64,000 nt of DNA, taken from the NCBI RefSeq assembly GCF_016908555.1, contig NZ_JAFBEE010000002.1, forward strand, positions 124,001 to 188,000. The letters run 5' to 3'. Below, in pieces: positions 1-8,572 of this stretch. This DNA comes from Alkaliphilus hydrothermalis. GTDB lineage: Bacteria > Bacillota > Clostridia > Peptostreptococcales > Natronincolaceae. The translations under genes and the position numbers were made by a program. How positions within the stretch are numbered: the stretch's first letter is position 1; each line of letters opens with the position of its first letter. A model generated the notes under the pieces. It was not told where the DNA came from and did not search any database. It saw only the letters and a list, made by a program, of their open reading frames with translations.

Positions 1-753
1 AAAATGATAGTGGACTTAGAATATGCAAAATTAGTACAGCAATCGCTACTGCCTCCAGAGTCTGTAATCATCAATGACGTGAAATTTGTGTCCTGTAATT
101 ATCCCTGTGAAAAGCTCAGTGGTGATTTCTATTATATCCATAAGATTGATGAAGAAAATATTGGATTGGTGATCGCTGATGTTTCAGGCCATGGGGTATC
201 CGCAGCCATGATGACGGTGTTTACAGAAAGGGTGATTCGACACAACTATTATCGTAAAAGGGATGGAGGATACATTACTTCTGGTGAAACACTACAGCAT
301 TTGTATAATCAATTCAATCAAGCTCAATTCCCTGATGAAATGCATATTGTTCTGTTTAATGCCATCTACAATACCACGACAATGGAAATATCCTACTGTT
401 CAGGAGGGATGAATACCATACCAATCCTATTCAGGAAATCAGGAGAAATAGAGTATTTAAAAAATAGTGAGGGTTTCCCAATCTGTAAAATGGGGGAATT
501 CTTTCAACCAAACTATAAGGACGCAAAAGTGCTTTTAAATAAAGGAGATCGAATCATATTTTTCACCGATGGTCTTACGGAATCCATTAAATCTGAAAAT
601 CTCATCTCCAAGCAACGGTTAATAGAAATAATGAAAAGCAATAATCAAGAAGATTTAAGTGTGTTGAAAAGTAAAATAGACCAAGAAATCAGTGATGTGA
701 CCATTACAAATGAAAATGATGATGATATAACATATTTTATAATGGAAGCCTAA
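1..753 (+). CDS. SpoIIE/PP2C-type serine/threonine phosphatase, 5' end outside window
   Basis: The product is a PP2C-fold phosphatase of the SpoIIE/RsbU group, which typically dephosphorylates an anti-anti-sigma factor. Visible motifs are a Q-x-x-LLP lead-in, an S-G-D-F metal-binding segment, A-D-V-S-G-H-G, F-F-T-D-G-L-T-E, and a C-terminal D-D-D-I-T. The frame is open through base 1 (a Lys codon precedes the ATG at position 4), and the Q-x-x-LLP segment normally follows a sensor or receiver domain. The gene is therefore probably truncated by the window edge and longer upstream. No sigma or anti-sigma partner is visible on the right, where a repeat region begins. The partner and exact role are unknown. 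Confidence 0.8.
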   Translation, partial: KMIVDLEYAKLVQQSLLPPESVIINDVKFVSCNYPCEKLSGDFYYIHKIDEENIGLVIADVSGHGVSAAMMTVFTERVIRHNYYRKRDGGYITSGETLQHLYNQFNQAQFPDEMHIVLFNAIYNTTTMEISYCSGGMNTIPILFRKSGEIEYLKNSEGFPICKMGEFFQPNYKDAKVLLNKGDRIIFFTDGLTESIKSENLISKQRLIEIMKSNNQEDLSVLKSKIDQEISDVTITNENDDDITYFIMEA

Positions 754-759
754 GATGCC

Positions 760-1032
760 TGTTGAAAAGGCATTATCTTCTGTGTCACTGCAAAGCCTCA
801 GCACCCTTGCGTATTATGATACGCGGCGTTCGCTGAAGCTTTTTGTTCCTTGAATCTAACGCCATTTGAACAGGCATCTGTGTTAGTTGAAAAGACATTA
901 TCTTCTGTGTCACTGCAAAGCCTCAGCACCCTTGCGTATTATGATACGCGGCGTTCGCTGAAGCTTTTTTTTCCTTGAATCTAGCGCCTTTTGAACAGGC
1001 ATCTGTGTTAGTTGAAAAGACATTATCTTCTG
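760..1032. repeat. tandem 125-bp intergenic repeat (2 full copies plus partial third)
   Basis: Units start at 761, 886 and 1011, an exact 125-bp period, and the third copy stops after about 22 bp. Units 1 and 2 are nearly identical. Each contains a hairpin core gcgtat-tatg-atacgc flanked by an outer cagc/gctg arm. No coding frame is apparent. A diverged single copy lies at 8241-8331. This looks like an intergenic repeat family with conserved secondary structure. Confidence 0.85.
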
Positions 1033-1074
1033 CTTTAAGTTTAAATTATAAATGCCTTTTTCTAATAAAAGTAA

Positions 1075-1103
1075 TTGAGAATATACAGCATATCTAGTAC
1101 AAT
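1075..1103 (+). promoter_or_regulatory. sigma-A type promoter of the ABC-F gene
   Basis: TTGAGA (1075-1080) and TACAAT (1098-1103) are separated by 17 bp. They lie just downstream of the tandem repeats and about 45 bp before the ABC-F start codon. Confidence 0.6.
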
Positions 1104-1146
1104 GGTAAGGTAGAAAACGATACTAAAGATAGAAAAGGGGAAAGAT

Positions 1147-2703
1147 ATGAGCGTTTTAACTGTTACTGAAATGAGTCATGGTTTTGGGGCCAGAAAGATA
1201 TTTCAAGATGTATCCTTCCGATTATTAAAGGGGGAGCATGTAGGGTTAGTTGGTGCTAACGGTGAGGGTAAATCAACCTTTTTAGATATTATCACTGGGA
1301 AGTTAATGCCCGATGCAGGTAATGTTGAATGGTCTAACCGTGTAACTGTAGGATATTTAGATCAGCATACGGTTTTAACAAAGGGAAAAACCATCAGAGA
1401 AGCCTTGAGGGAGGCTTTTCAAGGAATGTTTGACCTAGAAGCAGAAATGCTTAAAATTTATGAAGATATGGCGGAGGCATCTGAAGAAGAGTTAGTCAAA
1501 ATGATGGAGGATGTAGGAGAAATCCAAAGTATATTAGAAAGCAATAGTTTTTATATGATTGATGCTAAAATAGAAGAAATAGCTAACGGACTTGGACTAA
1601 GAGAAATAGGATTAGATAAAGACGTGGCGGACTTAAGTGGTGGACAAAGAACAAAGGTGTTATTAACTAAATTGTTATTACAGAATCCTACTATTTTAAT
1701 CCTAGATGAGCCCACAAACTATTTAGATGTTGAGCACATTGAGTGGTTAAAAAGATATCTGAAGGACTATGAAAATGCCTTTATCTTAGTTTCCCACGAC
1801 GTACCTTTTATGAATGATGTGGTGAATGTAATCTATCATGTGGTAAATGCAACCCTTACCCGATACACTGGCGATTACGATTCATTTATGAAACTTTATG
1901 AAATCAAAAAACAACAACAGCAACAGGCCTATGAAAGGCAGCAACAGGAAGTTGAGAGATTAGAAGATTTTATAGCCCGTAATAAGGCCCGTATATCTAC
2001 TACTGGTAGAGCTAAGAGTAGACAAAAACAACTTGATAAAATGGAACGACTAGAAAGACCGAGGGAAAAAGTTAAGCCTACATTCCAATTCATGGAGGCT
2101 AGAACACCTGGTAAATTAATTTTCCAGGCTACGGATTTAGTCATTGGGTATGATGAACCACTTACCAAACCTCTAAATGTTACCCTAGAAAGAGGTAAAA
2201 AGGTAGCAATTCGAGGGGTTAATGGTCTGGGTAAATCAACGTTGTTAAGAACCCTATTAGGAATATTAAAGCCTGTAGCAGGTAGAGTAGAAATGGGAGA
2301 CTATTTGTTCCCAGGTTATTTTGAGCAGGAAAGCGGTCGTGACAATAATAACACAGCTATTGAAGAAATCTGGGAAGAATATCCTGGTCTTACAAATTTT
2401 GAAGTAAGGCAAGCGTTGGCAAAGTGTGGCTTAACAAATGAACACATAACCAGTCAAATGATGGTCTTGAGTGGTGGTGAGAATGCAAAAGTTAGACTGT
2501 GTAAACTTATGTTAAGAGAAATTAATTGGTTGATACTGGATGAGCCCACAAACCACCTTGATGTTGACGCAAAAGAAGAACTAAAACGAGCATTAAAAGA
2601 GTTTAAAGGAACGGTTTTATTAGTTTCCCATGAGCCAGATTTTTATGAAGACTGGGTAACTGATGTATGGAATGTAGAGGATTGGACCACTAAAATAGTA
2701 TAA
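1147..2703 (+). CDS. ABC-F family ATPase (YbiT/YkpA-like)
   Basis: This is a soluble twin-cassette ABC-F protein of 518 aa with no membrane segments. Members of this family act on the ribosome in translation or antibiotic protection. Cassette 1 has Walker A G-A-N-G-E-G-K-S-T at residues 36-44, signature L-S-G-G-Q at 163-167 and Walker B I-L-I-L-D-E-P-T at 183-190. A glutamine-rich linker spans about 256-268. Cassette 2 has Walker A at about 357-365 and a second L-S-G-G and D-E-P-T-N-H-L-D. The start follows an AAAGGGGAAAG ribosome-binding site. The linker is short, so a housekeeping member is more likely than a resistance factor, but the substrate cannot be told. Confidence 0.85.
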   Translation: MSVLTVTEMSHGFGARKIFQDVSFRLLKGEHVGLVGANGEGKSTFLDIITGKLMPDAGNVEWSNRVTVGYLDQHTVLTKGKTIREALREAFQGMFDLEAEMLKIYEDMAEASEEELVKMMEDVGEIQSILESNSFYMIDAKIEEIANGLGLREIGLDKDVADLSGGQRTKVLLTKLLLQNPTILILDEPTNYLDVEHIEWLKRYLKDYENAFILVSHDVPFMNDVVNVIYHVVNATLTRYTGDYDSFMKLYEIKKQQQQQAYERQQQEVERLEDFIARNKARISTTGRAKSRQKQLDKMERLERPREKVKPTFQFMEARTPGKLIFQATDLVIGYDEPLTKPLNVTLERGKKVAIRGVNGLGKSTLLRTLLGILKPVAGRVEMGDYLFPGYFEQESGRDNNNTAIEEIWEEYPGLTNFEVRQALAKCGLTNEHITSQMMVLSGGENAKVRLCKLMLREINWLILDEPTNHLDVDAKEELKRALKEFKGTVLLVSHEPDFYEDWVTDVWNVEDWTTKIV

Positions 2704-2714
2704 TTATGATATGC

Positions 2715-2752
2715 AAAAATAGGATCTGCTAAAGTGTAGGTCCTATTTTTTT
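2715..2752 (+). terminator. intrinsic terminator after the ABC-F gene
   Basis: A 10-bp stem aaaaatagga / tcctattttt (2715-2724 with 2741-2750) is followed by T residues. Confidence 0.8.
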
Positions 2753-3148
2753 CACATAAATTTAGCGTATTATAAAAAAATTAAATGTTATTGGTGTGAC
2801 AAAATTTAGCCCCCTCAAATTTATCAAAAATTTCAAATTAGATTTATCTATTGAGATAGATTATTGAAATTAGAGGATTGAATAAATATACAGTTTACAT
2901 TTAACGAAATTTAATAAATTTTATTTGTAAAATCTTTAGACAAGCGAGAATATATTTGTTAATATAAATAAATAGGGGACATTGTATGAAACAAATTCAA
3001 ATAAAGAATAATTACTAATTTTCTAGGTGATAATATTTTGTATATCTATTTAATAAATAATAGGGGTCTGATTATTATTTTTTCTTTAAAATAAGTTTTA
3101 TATACTACAACGAACACCACTTTTAAAAAAATGAGAGGAGGGATTTTG
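2753..3148. other. AT-rich intergenic region before the HTH-TPR gene
   Basis: About 400 bp of very AT-rich DNA with no gene of normal size. The only coding-like object is a 10-codon ORF at 2986-3018, listed separately. The upstream half is presumably the promoter region of the HTH-TPR gene, but I could not identify a convincing -35/-10 pair. Confidence 0.5.
2986..3018 (+). CDS. possible 10-residue peptide ORF upstream of an HTH-TPR regulator
   Basis: An AGGGGAC ribosome-binding-like motif lies 6 bp before an ATG that opens a 10-codon frame (Met-Lys-Gln-Ile-Gln-Ile-Lys-Asn-Asn-Tyr). It lies about 130 bp upstream of a regulator with Xre HTH and TPR repeats. RRNPP-family regulators often have a peptide gene next door, but those normally encode a secreted pro-peptide, and this one lacks a signal sequence. 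It may be chance. Confidence 0.15.
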   Translation: MKQIQIKNNY

Positions 3149-4468
3149 ATGGAGATTTTAAGTCCGGGAAAAAAAATTAAGATTTTAAGAAAGAAACTAG
3201 GTCTTAGACAGGATCAACTTACAGATGAAAGAATTACTAGAAGTTTGATTAGCATGATTGAAAATGGTAAGAGAAGATTAAATCGTAAAACTGCAACAAT
3301 CATCGCTATAAAATTAAACGGCTTCTATAAAAATTTAGGACAAGAAATTACTCCTGAATACTTGCTGGAATCTGAAGAACAACAGGCTAGTAATATTGTA
3401 GATGAAAACATGGATAGCCTAAAGCCGATTTTAAAGAATAAAAAAGAAGCAGATCAACAGCATGTATTCGAAAGTTTTGAAAGGATGATAGAATTAGCAA
3501 ACCAGTGGGAGCTACAGGAGAAGGAAGCAGAAATATTCATTATCCGTGGTAAGTACTATTTTGACAAAGGAGAGTACAACTTAACGCTGGCAGACTACTT
3601 TAATTCATTAGAGTATTATATAGCTGCTAGAAAAGTGGAGTATATTGCTATACTTTATATCAGGATATCTAAATGCTATATTAAAATGTCTTTATTTGAA
3701 CAGGCGGCCTTCTATGGCGATAAAGCCTATTTATTAGCCGATAGTACTAAATTACCCAATAGCAATGAGATTAAAGCTAAATCATTGTTTAATAAAATTG
3801 TCTGTTATGGGAAAACTGCAAAATTTGATTTAACACTACAAGAAATCGAAAAATTTAAGAACCTAAAGTATGCAAATGATTCACTACACGATGAGGTAAC
3901 ATTAATTGAAGCTGAAACATTCTTCTATTTAAAGAATTATGAAAAGGCTAAAAAAATTTATGAGAGATTACTACATAGGGAAAGCAAAATTGATATTGAT
4001 ACTTTAATAAGGATTTTTGAAAATGCTTCCATGCTCTATAATAAGATTGGGGAACCAAGTAATGCTCGGGGAGCACTGAAAAAGGCTGTCTCTTATAAAG
4101 AGCAAATAGAAGAACAACGGGTTGGTATATTCTTATTAAACATAGCCCATTCCTACTATAAAATTAATGACTTTGATGGTGCAATCCACTTGCTAGATGA
4201 AATAATGTTGATTTCCAAAGAGAAAAATCTTAGCGAAATTTTATTAACAGATGCATACATACTTTCCTCGGAGATATACAAAGCTAGGCAGTCGTTTTTA
4301 CAGGCTGAAGAATATTTATTGAAGTCCGAATATTATCTTGAGAAAAATAACTGTAGAAGTAAATTAAATGTGGTTTATAGTTTGTTAGGAGAACTTTACT
4401 GTGATATGGGCAATATCAATGCAAGTAAAGTGTATTTTCAAAAAATTAGAAACAATCAAAGGGCATAA
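3149..4468 (+). CDS. Xre-type HTH regulator with C-terminal TPR repeats (RRNPP-like)
   Basis: The N-terminal 60 residues form a helix-turn-helix of the Cro/CI type (G-K-K-I-K-I-L-R-K-K-L-G-L, then S-L-I-S-M-I-E-N-G-K-R). The rest (about residues 100-439) is helical with TPR-like repeats such as Y-Y-F-D-K-G-E-Y and Y-C-D-M-G-N-I. This layout matches RRNPP-type regulators (PlcR/NprR/Rap-like), which often respond to peptides. I chose the ATG at 3149 because an upstream in-frame ATG (3131) lies inside the GAGGAGGG ribosome-binding site. The gene is monocistronic and has its own terminator. Target genes and ligand are unknown; the subtilase downstream is a possible target by proximity only. Confidence 0.75.
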   Translation: MEILSPGKKIKILRKKLGLRQDQLTDERITRSLISMIENGKRRLNRKTATIIAIKLNGFYKNLGQEITPEYLLESEEQQASNIVDENMDSLKPILKNKKEADQQHVFESFERMIELANQWELQEKEAEIFIIRGKYYFDKGEYNLTLADYFNSLEYYIAARKVEYIAILYIRISKCYIKMSLFEQAAFYGDKAYLLADSTKLPNSNEIKAKSLFNKIVCYGKTAKFDLTLQEIEKFKNLKYANDSLHDEVTLIEAETFFYLKNYEKAKKIYERLLHRESKIDIDTLIRIFENASMLYNKIGEPSNARGALKKAVSYKEQIEEQRVGIFLLNIAHSYYKINDFDGAIHLLDEIMLISKEKNLSEILLTDAYILSSEIYKARQSFLQAEEYLLKSEYYLEKNNCRSKLNVVYSLLGELYCDMGNINASKVYFQKIRNNQRA

Positions 4469-4478
4469 GACTTACATA

Positions 4479-4516
4479 AGCACCAGAGGGAAAAGGTTTT
4501 CCTGATGGTGTTTTTT
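4479..4516 (+). terminator. intrinsic terminator after the HTH-TPR gene
   Basis: The inverted repeat caccagagggaaaa / ttttcctgatggtg (4481-4510, with one bulge) is followed by six T residues. Confidence 0.8.
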
Positions 4517-4639
4517 ACGTAAAAAAAATAATAAAATCACACTTATAAAAATAAATGAGTGAATCGGAGCGATGGTGAGATATTAGGAGATAGGATGTAA
4601 AAATTAGTAATAATTAACTGTAAATAAAATATTTGGAAC

Positions 4640-4666
4640 TTGTCAAAAAATTCAGAATACTATAAA
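4640..4666 (+). promoter_or_regulatory. candidate promoter for the subtilase leader
   Basis: TTGTCA (4640-4645) and TATAAA (4661-4666) are separated by 15 bp, slightly short. This would start a leader of more than 300 nt before the subtilase ATG. Confidence 0.35.
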
Positions 4667-4784
4667 TTGGTATTGTAGGGTAATAGTATGCCAAAATTTT
4701 AATAGACACAACACGCCCTGCTGAGCAAGTGTGAACTCATATCTTTGTGTAGAGGGGGTGAAAAGTTGTTAGGAGGGGCCATAA

Positions 4785-4856
4785 AAAAAAGCTTGGTCCA
4801 CCATGTTTAGATTGCCGACCAGAGCAATACTTTTATTAGGGGGACAAGCTTTTTTA
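4785..4856 (+). terminator. terminator-like hairpin in the subtilase 5' leader
   Basis: An 11-bp perfect stem, aaaaaagcttg (4785-4795) with caagctttttt (4845-4855), is extended inward by several further pairs and closes a loop of about 40 nt. The 3' arm ends in six T residues. It lies 140 bp upstream of the subtilase gene and downstream of a candidate promoter, so it could end a short RNA or attenuate the protease transcript. I do not recognise a known riboswitch in 4667-4784. Confidence 0.55.
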
Positions 4857-4996
4857 CATTTTAACACAAATAACCATATTATGAAACCTGAATTTTTAGA
4901 ACAAGCTGTGAAATTTGTCGAGGGATTGTAATAAAGCAGCTACCTAATAAGAGGGCACTACAGTTTCTTATTTAAAAAAATTAAGGAGGTCATTGT

Positions 4997-6922
4997 ATGA
5001 TTAAGAAATCGTTTAGTCTTTTGAGCGTACTATTAGTCGTAGTACTTTTGGTAGGTAGTTTTTCTTTTGCTAACCAAGCAGTTGAAGGCGCTGAATTGGA
5101 ATTCGTGGGGTTAGGAGCTGCTAATAGTCTAAAATCGGTAAGTTCTTCAGGAGCCAGTTTAGTATATGAAGATGAAATGAATAATATTCCAAAAGGAATA
5201 AGAAAAAAGTTTGAAGTTCATGATGGAAAAACTTATATTCTTGAGTTTAATGGACCAATCACGGAAGATCAAAAGAAGGAATTAACTGCAATGAAGGTTG
5301 TAATCGGAGATTATATTCCTCAATACAGCTTCATCGTCCAAGCTGATGCTTCTGTTGCAGAGGAGGTTCTTCAATTAGACTTTATTAAAGGAATTAAACC
5401 CTTCTTAGCAATCTACAAGATTGATCCTAAGTTATTTGAAAAGGGTATGTCTGCATTAGCTAAAGCAAATATTGAGTACTTTACTGCTAATGGTAAAGCT
5501 GAAAATAGACATCAATCAGTTAAAAAGAAGATGGATTCGATATTGGACTTAGCTTTATCTCACGAAGTTGTATCAATTACAGCTGAAGAAGAGTTCCAAG
5601 TATTCAACCAAGAAGCTGATAAGATCATCAAGTCGGATGTTTTAAGAAACAGCACTGGACTAAATGGTACAGGACAAATCGTGGCTGTTTGTGATACTGG
5701 TCTTTCAAGAGGTAAGAATGACAGTTCAATGCACTTAGACTTCCAAGGTAGAATTAAGGCAATCTATGCTTTAGGAAGATCCACAGCAGATGACCCCCAT
5801 GGTCATGGCACCCACGTTGCTGGTTCTGTTTTAGGATCTGGCGCAAGATCTAGTGGTGCCCATAAGGGGATAGCTCCAGGGGCTACTTTAGTATTTCAAT
5901 CTGTACTTGATAGTGCTGGCGGATTAGGTGGATTACCGTCTAACCTAAATGACTTATTTGCACAAGCTTGGAATCAAGGGGCTAGAATCCACACGAATTC
6001 TTGGGGATCTGACGTAGCTGGTGCTTATACAACTAGCTCTAGACAAGTTGACGAGTATGTTTGGAACAATGATATGACGATACTTATTGCAAATGGTAAT
6101 GCTGGTCCAAGCACTAAAACAGTAGGAAGTCCTGCAACTGCTAAAAATGCAATCTCAGTTGGAGCTTCTGAGAATTACAGACCATCCTTTGGTTCTCTTG
6201 CTGACAATATTAATCAAATGGCTTCCTTCTCCTCTAGAGGGTATACAAAAGATGGTAGAGTAAAGCCAGATGTAGTCGCTCCAGGGACCTATATTTTATC
6301 TACAAGATCTGAGCTGGCTGGAGATAGCTCCTTTTGGGCAAATTATAATAGCTACTACGCATATATGGGGGGGACTTCTATGGCAACTCCTGTAACTGCA
6401 GGTGCGGTAGCCTTATTAAGGGAAAACTTTATCAGTGTTAGGGGAATTACTCCTAAGCCATCTTTAATCAAAGCTGCGTTAATCGCAAGTGCAACTGATA
6501 TGGGAATGGGCTACCCAAGCCCTCACCAAGGATGGGGTAGAGTAAACATTGACAAGGCCACAAGAGTAGCTTATGTAAATGAAGGTACTGGATTAGCAAC
6601 AGGTCAAAGTGCTAACTATACTTTCAATGCAACTGCTGGGAAACCACTTAAGTTCACTTTAGTATGGACTGACTATCCAGGTAGTACAACAGCTACTAAT
6701 GCATTAGTTAACGATATCGACTTAATCATCACTGCACCAGATGGAACTCAATATGTTGGTAATGACTTCTCTTCTCCATACAACAACAACTGGGATTACA
6801 AAAACAACGTTGAGAATGTGTTTATCAATAGCCCTCAAAGTGGTACTTACCAAATTGAGATAAACGCATATAACGTACCTCAAGGACCACAAAAGTTCTC
6901 TTTAGCGGTAATCAACGAGTAA
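4997..6922 (+). CDS. secreted subtilisin-like serine protease (S8 family)
   Basis: This 641-aa protein has a Sec signal peptide (M-I-K-K start, hydrophobic core about 8-24, likely cleavage near A-N-Q-A) and a propeptide to about residue 205. The S8 catalytic domain has Asp233 in V-C-D-T-G, His270 in G-H-G-T-H-V-A-G, the oxyanion Asn368 in A-N-G-N-A-G, and Ser461 in G-G-T-S-M-A-T-P. The last ~100 residues form a beta-sandwich with V-W-T-D-Y-P and N-D-I-D-L-I, resembling the C-terminal jelly-roll of bacterial and proprotein-convertase-like subtilases. A strong AAGGAGGT site precedes the ATG. All catalytic residues are intact, so it is predicted to be active outside the cell. Confidence 0.92.
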   Translation: MIKKSFSLLSVLLVVVLLVGSFSFANQAVEGAELEFVGLGAANSLKSVSSSGASLVYEDEMNNIPKGIRKKFEVHDGKTYILEFNGPITEDQKKELTAMKVVIGDYIPQYSFIVQADASVAEEVLQLDFIKGIKPFLAIYKIDPKLFEKGMSALAKANIEYFTANGKAENRHQSVKKKMDSILDLALSHEVVSITAEEEFQVFNQEADKIIKSDVLRNSTGLNGTGQIVAVCDTGLSRGKNDSSMHLDFQGRIKAIYALGRSTADDPHGHGTHVAGSVLGSGARSSGAHKGIAPGATLVFQSVLDSAGGLGGLPSNLNDLFAQAWNQGARIHTNSWGSDVAGAYTTSSRQVDEYVWNNDMTILIANGNAGPSTKTVGSPATAKNAISVGASENYRPSFGSLADNINQMASFSSRGYTKDGRVKPDVVAPGTYILSTRSELAGDSSFWANYNSYYAYMGGTSMATPVTAGAVALLRENFISVRGITPKPSLIKAALIASATDMGMGYPSPHQGWGRVNIDKATRVAYVNEGTGLATGQSANYTFNATAGKPLKFTLVWTDYPGSTTATNALVNDIDLIITAPDGTQYVGNDFSSPYNNNWDYKNNVENVFINSPQSGTYQIEINAYNVPQGPQKFSLAVINE

Positions 6923-6932
6923 AAAAACATTT

Positions 6933-6970
6933 GAAAACTCTCCTGGTATAATTACAGGGGAGTTTTCTTA
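6933..6970 (+). terminator. intrinsic terminator after the subtilase
   Basis: A stem of gaaaactctcctg and caggggagttttc flanks a 9-nt loop and is followed by a short T-rich tail. Confidence 0.8.
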
Positions 6971-7173
6971 TGGCATAAGTAATTAAGATAAAAAAATATT
7001 TATTTGAATATTTTGAAGATGTGGTTTATTATGGAATAAATAACTATTGAGTATACTAAATTTAAGGTTTTTAGAAATAGCTGAATAATTAATTTTTAAT
7101 ACGATGTAAAGTAATATTAAGCACAACTATAATTAGAGAACTAAGTAAAATAAGAAATTCAAGGGGGATAATA

Positions 7174-7611
7174 ATGACGGGAATATATAAAATGGACAAA
7201 GAGGATTTAATGAAATATGCCGAGTTGTATGTAGAGCTTTTTAATGCTGAACCATGGAACGATAGATGGACGGTAGCAACAGCTTATAAAAGACTGGAGA
7301 ATATCTATAATACTCCCCATTTTGTAGGAATGAAATATCTAGAAAGTGGAGAAATAAAAGGAGCTATTTTTGGTAATTGTCAACAATGGTATTTGGGGAT
7401 GCATTACAATTTAATGGAGATGTTTGTAGTAGCTGATTCACAGGGGAAGGGAATCGGAGCTAGTCTTATGATGACATTAGAAACTGAGTTAAAGCTCCTA
7501 GGAGTGAATACAATTATCTTGTTTACCTCCAAGGATGAAACTGATGTCTTTTATAAAAAACAGGGATTTAAAGAATTAGGTTTTATGTGTATGATGGAAA
7601 AAGGAATATAA
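7174..7611 (+). CDS. GNAT family N-acetyltransferase
   Basis: A 145-aa single-domain GNAT protein. The acetyl-CoA pyrophosphate-binding loop is seen as D-S-Q-G-K-G-I-G-A-S-L (motif A, Q/R-x-x-G-x-G/A) at about residues 88-98, followed by the C-terminal F-Y-K-K-Q-G-F-K-E-L motif B. The start has an AAGGGGGA ribosome-binding site. The substrate cannot be predicted. A second, different GNAT gene follows within 80 bp, so the two may be co-transcribed. Confidence 0.75.
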   Translation: MTGIYKMDKEDLMKYAELYVELFNAEPWNDRWTVATAYKRLENIYNTPHFVGMKYLESGEIKGAIFGNCQQWYLGMHYNLMEMFVVADSQGKGIGASLMMTLETELKLLGVNTIILFTSKDETDVFYKKQGFKELGFMCMMEKGI

Positions 7612-7690
7612 GTATATACACAAATAAAAAGATGTAATGCCAAAGTAGAAAAATGATATAAACAAAGTGAGTATCAGGGGAGGATTGTAA

Positions 7691-8233
7691 ATGATGGAAA
7701 AGCAAAAGATCAATTTAAAGAATGGGAAAATTTTAACCATTAGGGAAGCAAATAAATCTGATGCTGGAAAAATTATTACATATATCAACACAATAGCTGG
7801 AGAATCGGATTTTTTAACATTTGGAATAGGTGAATTTCATATGACAGTAGAAATGGAAGAGGAGATGATAGATAAAATCTCAAAGCAAAGGAATGCTCTC
7901 TTTATTGTGGCAGAAGTGGAAGGTGAAATAGTTGGAAATTTAAGTTTTTCTGGAGGAGCTAGACCACGGGTAGAGCATACAGGGGAGTTTGGTGTGAGTG
8001 TCTTAAAAGAATATTGGGGAATGGGAATTGGGAAAAATTTAGTAGAATGTTTGATTCAATGGAGTAAAGAAACGTCTATTATAAGAAAAATTAATTTAAG
8101 AGTAAGGGAAGACCATATTAGAGGTATAAATCTTTACCAATGGTTAGGTTTTGTAGTTGAAGGTAGAAAAACAAGAGAGTTTTATGTGGATGGGAAGTTC
8201 TATGATGCTATATTGATGGGCTTGCAAATCTAG
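7691..8233 (+). CDS. GNAT family N-acetyltransferase (RimI/RimJ-like)
   Basis: A 180-aa acetyltransferase. Motif A reads Y-W-G-M-G-I-G-K-N-L at about residues 111-120, and motif B reads G-I-N-L-Y-Q-W-L-G-F near 146-155, followed by G-R-K-T-R-E-F. This pattern is typical of GNATs annotated as ribosomal-protein or small-molecule acetyltransferases. Two adjacent ATG codons (7691 and 7694) follow a GGGGAGGA site, and either could be used. It shares no obvious close similarity with the preceding GNAT beyond the fold motifs. The substrate is unknown. Confidence 0.75.
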   Translation: MMEKQKINLKNGKILTIREANKSDAGKIITYINTIAGESDFLTFGIGEFHMTVEMEEEMIDKISKQRNALFIVAEVEGEIVGNLSFSGGARPRVEHTGEFGVSVLKEYWGMGIGKNLVECLIQWSKETSIIRKINLRVREDHIRGINLYQWLGFVVEGRKTREFYVDGKFYDAILMGLQI

Positions 8234-8240
8234 TCTAGTC

Positions 8241-8331
8241 TGTTGAAGGGTCATGATTTTCTGCGTCACTGCAACAATCAGGTATCCTTGCGTATTATTT
8301 ATACGTGGCGGTGCCTTATTATTTTGTTCCA
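8241..8331. repeat. diverged single copy of the 1-kb intergenic repeat
   Basis: It aligns end to end with the first ~91 bp of the units at 760 and 886, sharing ctg-gtcactgcaa, ccttgcgtatta and attttgttcc blocks. The central hairpin is kept as cgtat/atacg with a G-T closing pair. The outer arm cag-C/G-ctg of the first copies is cag-G/C-ct here, a compensatory change. An 80-codon frame at 8243-8485 runs through it and is probably not a gene, although its last ~40 codons fall outside the repeat. Confidence 0.65.
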
Positions 8332-8572
8332 TAAAAACTTATTATCAATCAAAAGGACTGTAGAAATCAGGACTATACTCCTAGGGACTGAAGCTGAAAA
8401 AATTATAGAAAAAGCCCGCTATACAAGGAGAAATGTTGAAAAATGCTTATTTCCTAGGAAATCTATTGCTGAGGAAATAAAATAAACCGATACTGGTAAA
8501 TATGTTATAATATTTATATAATATTAGATGCAATTTAGTGTCCTATTTAAAATTCTTAAAGGATGTGGGGCT

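Noticed and set aside
8243..8485. 80-codon frame after the second GNAT gene
   Set aside because: Its first half lies in a copy of the intergenic repeat. The last ~40 codons (from about 8365) look mildly coding-like and could be a gene fragment, but I found no family for them.
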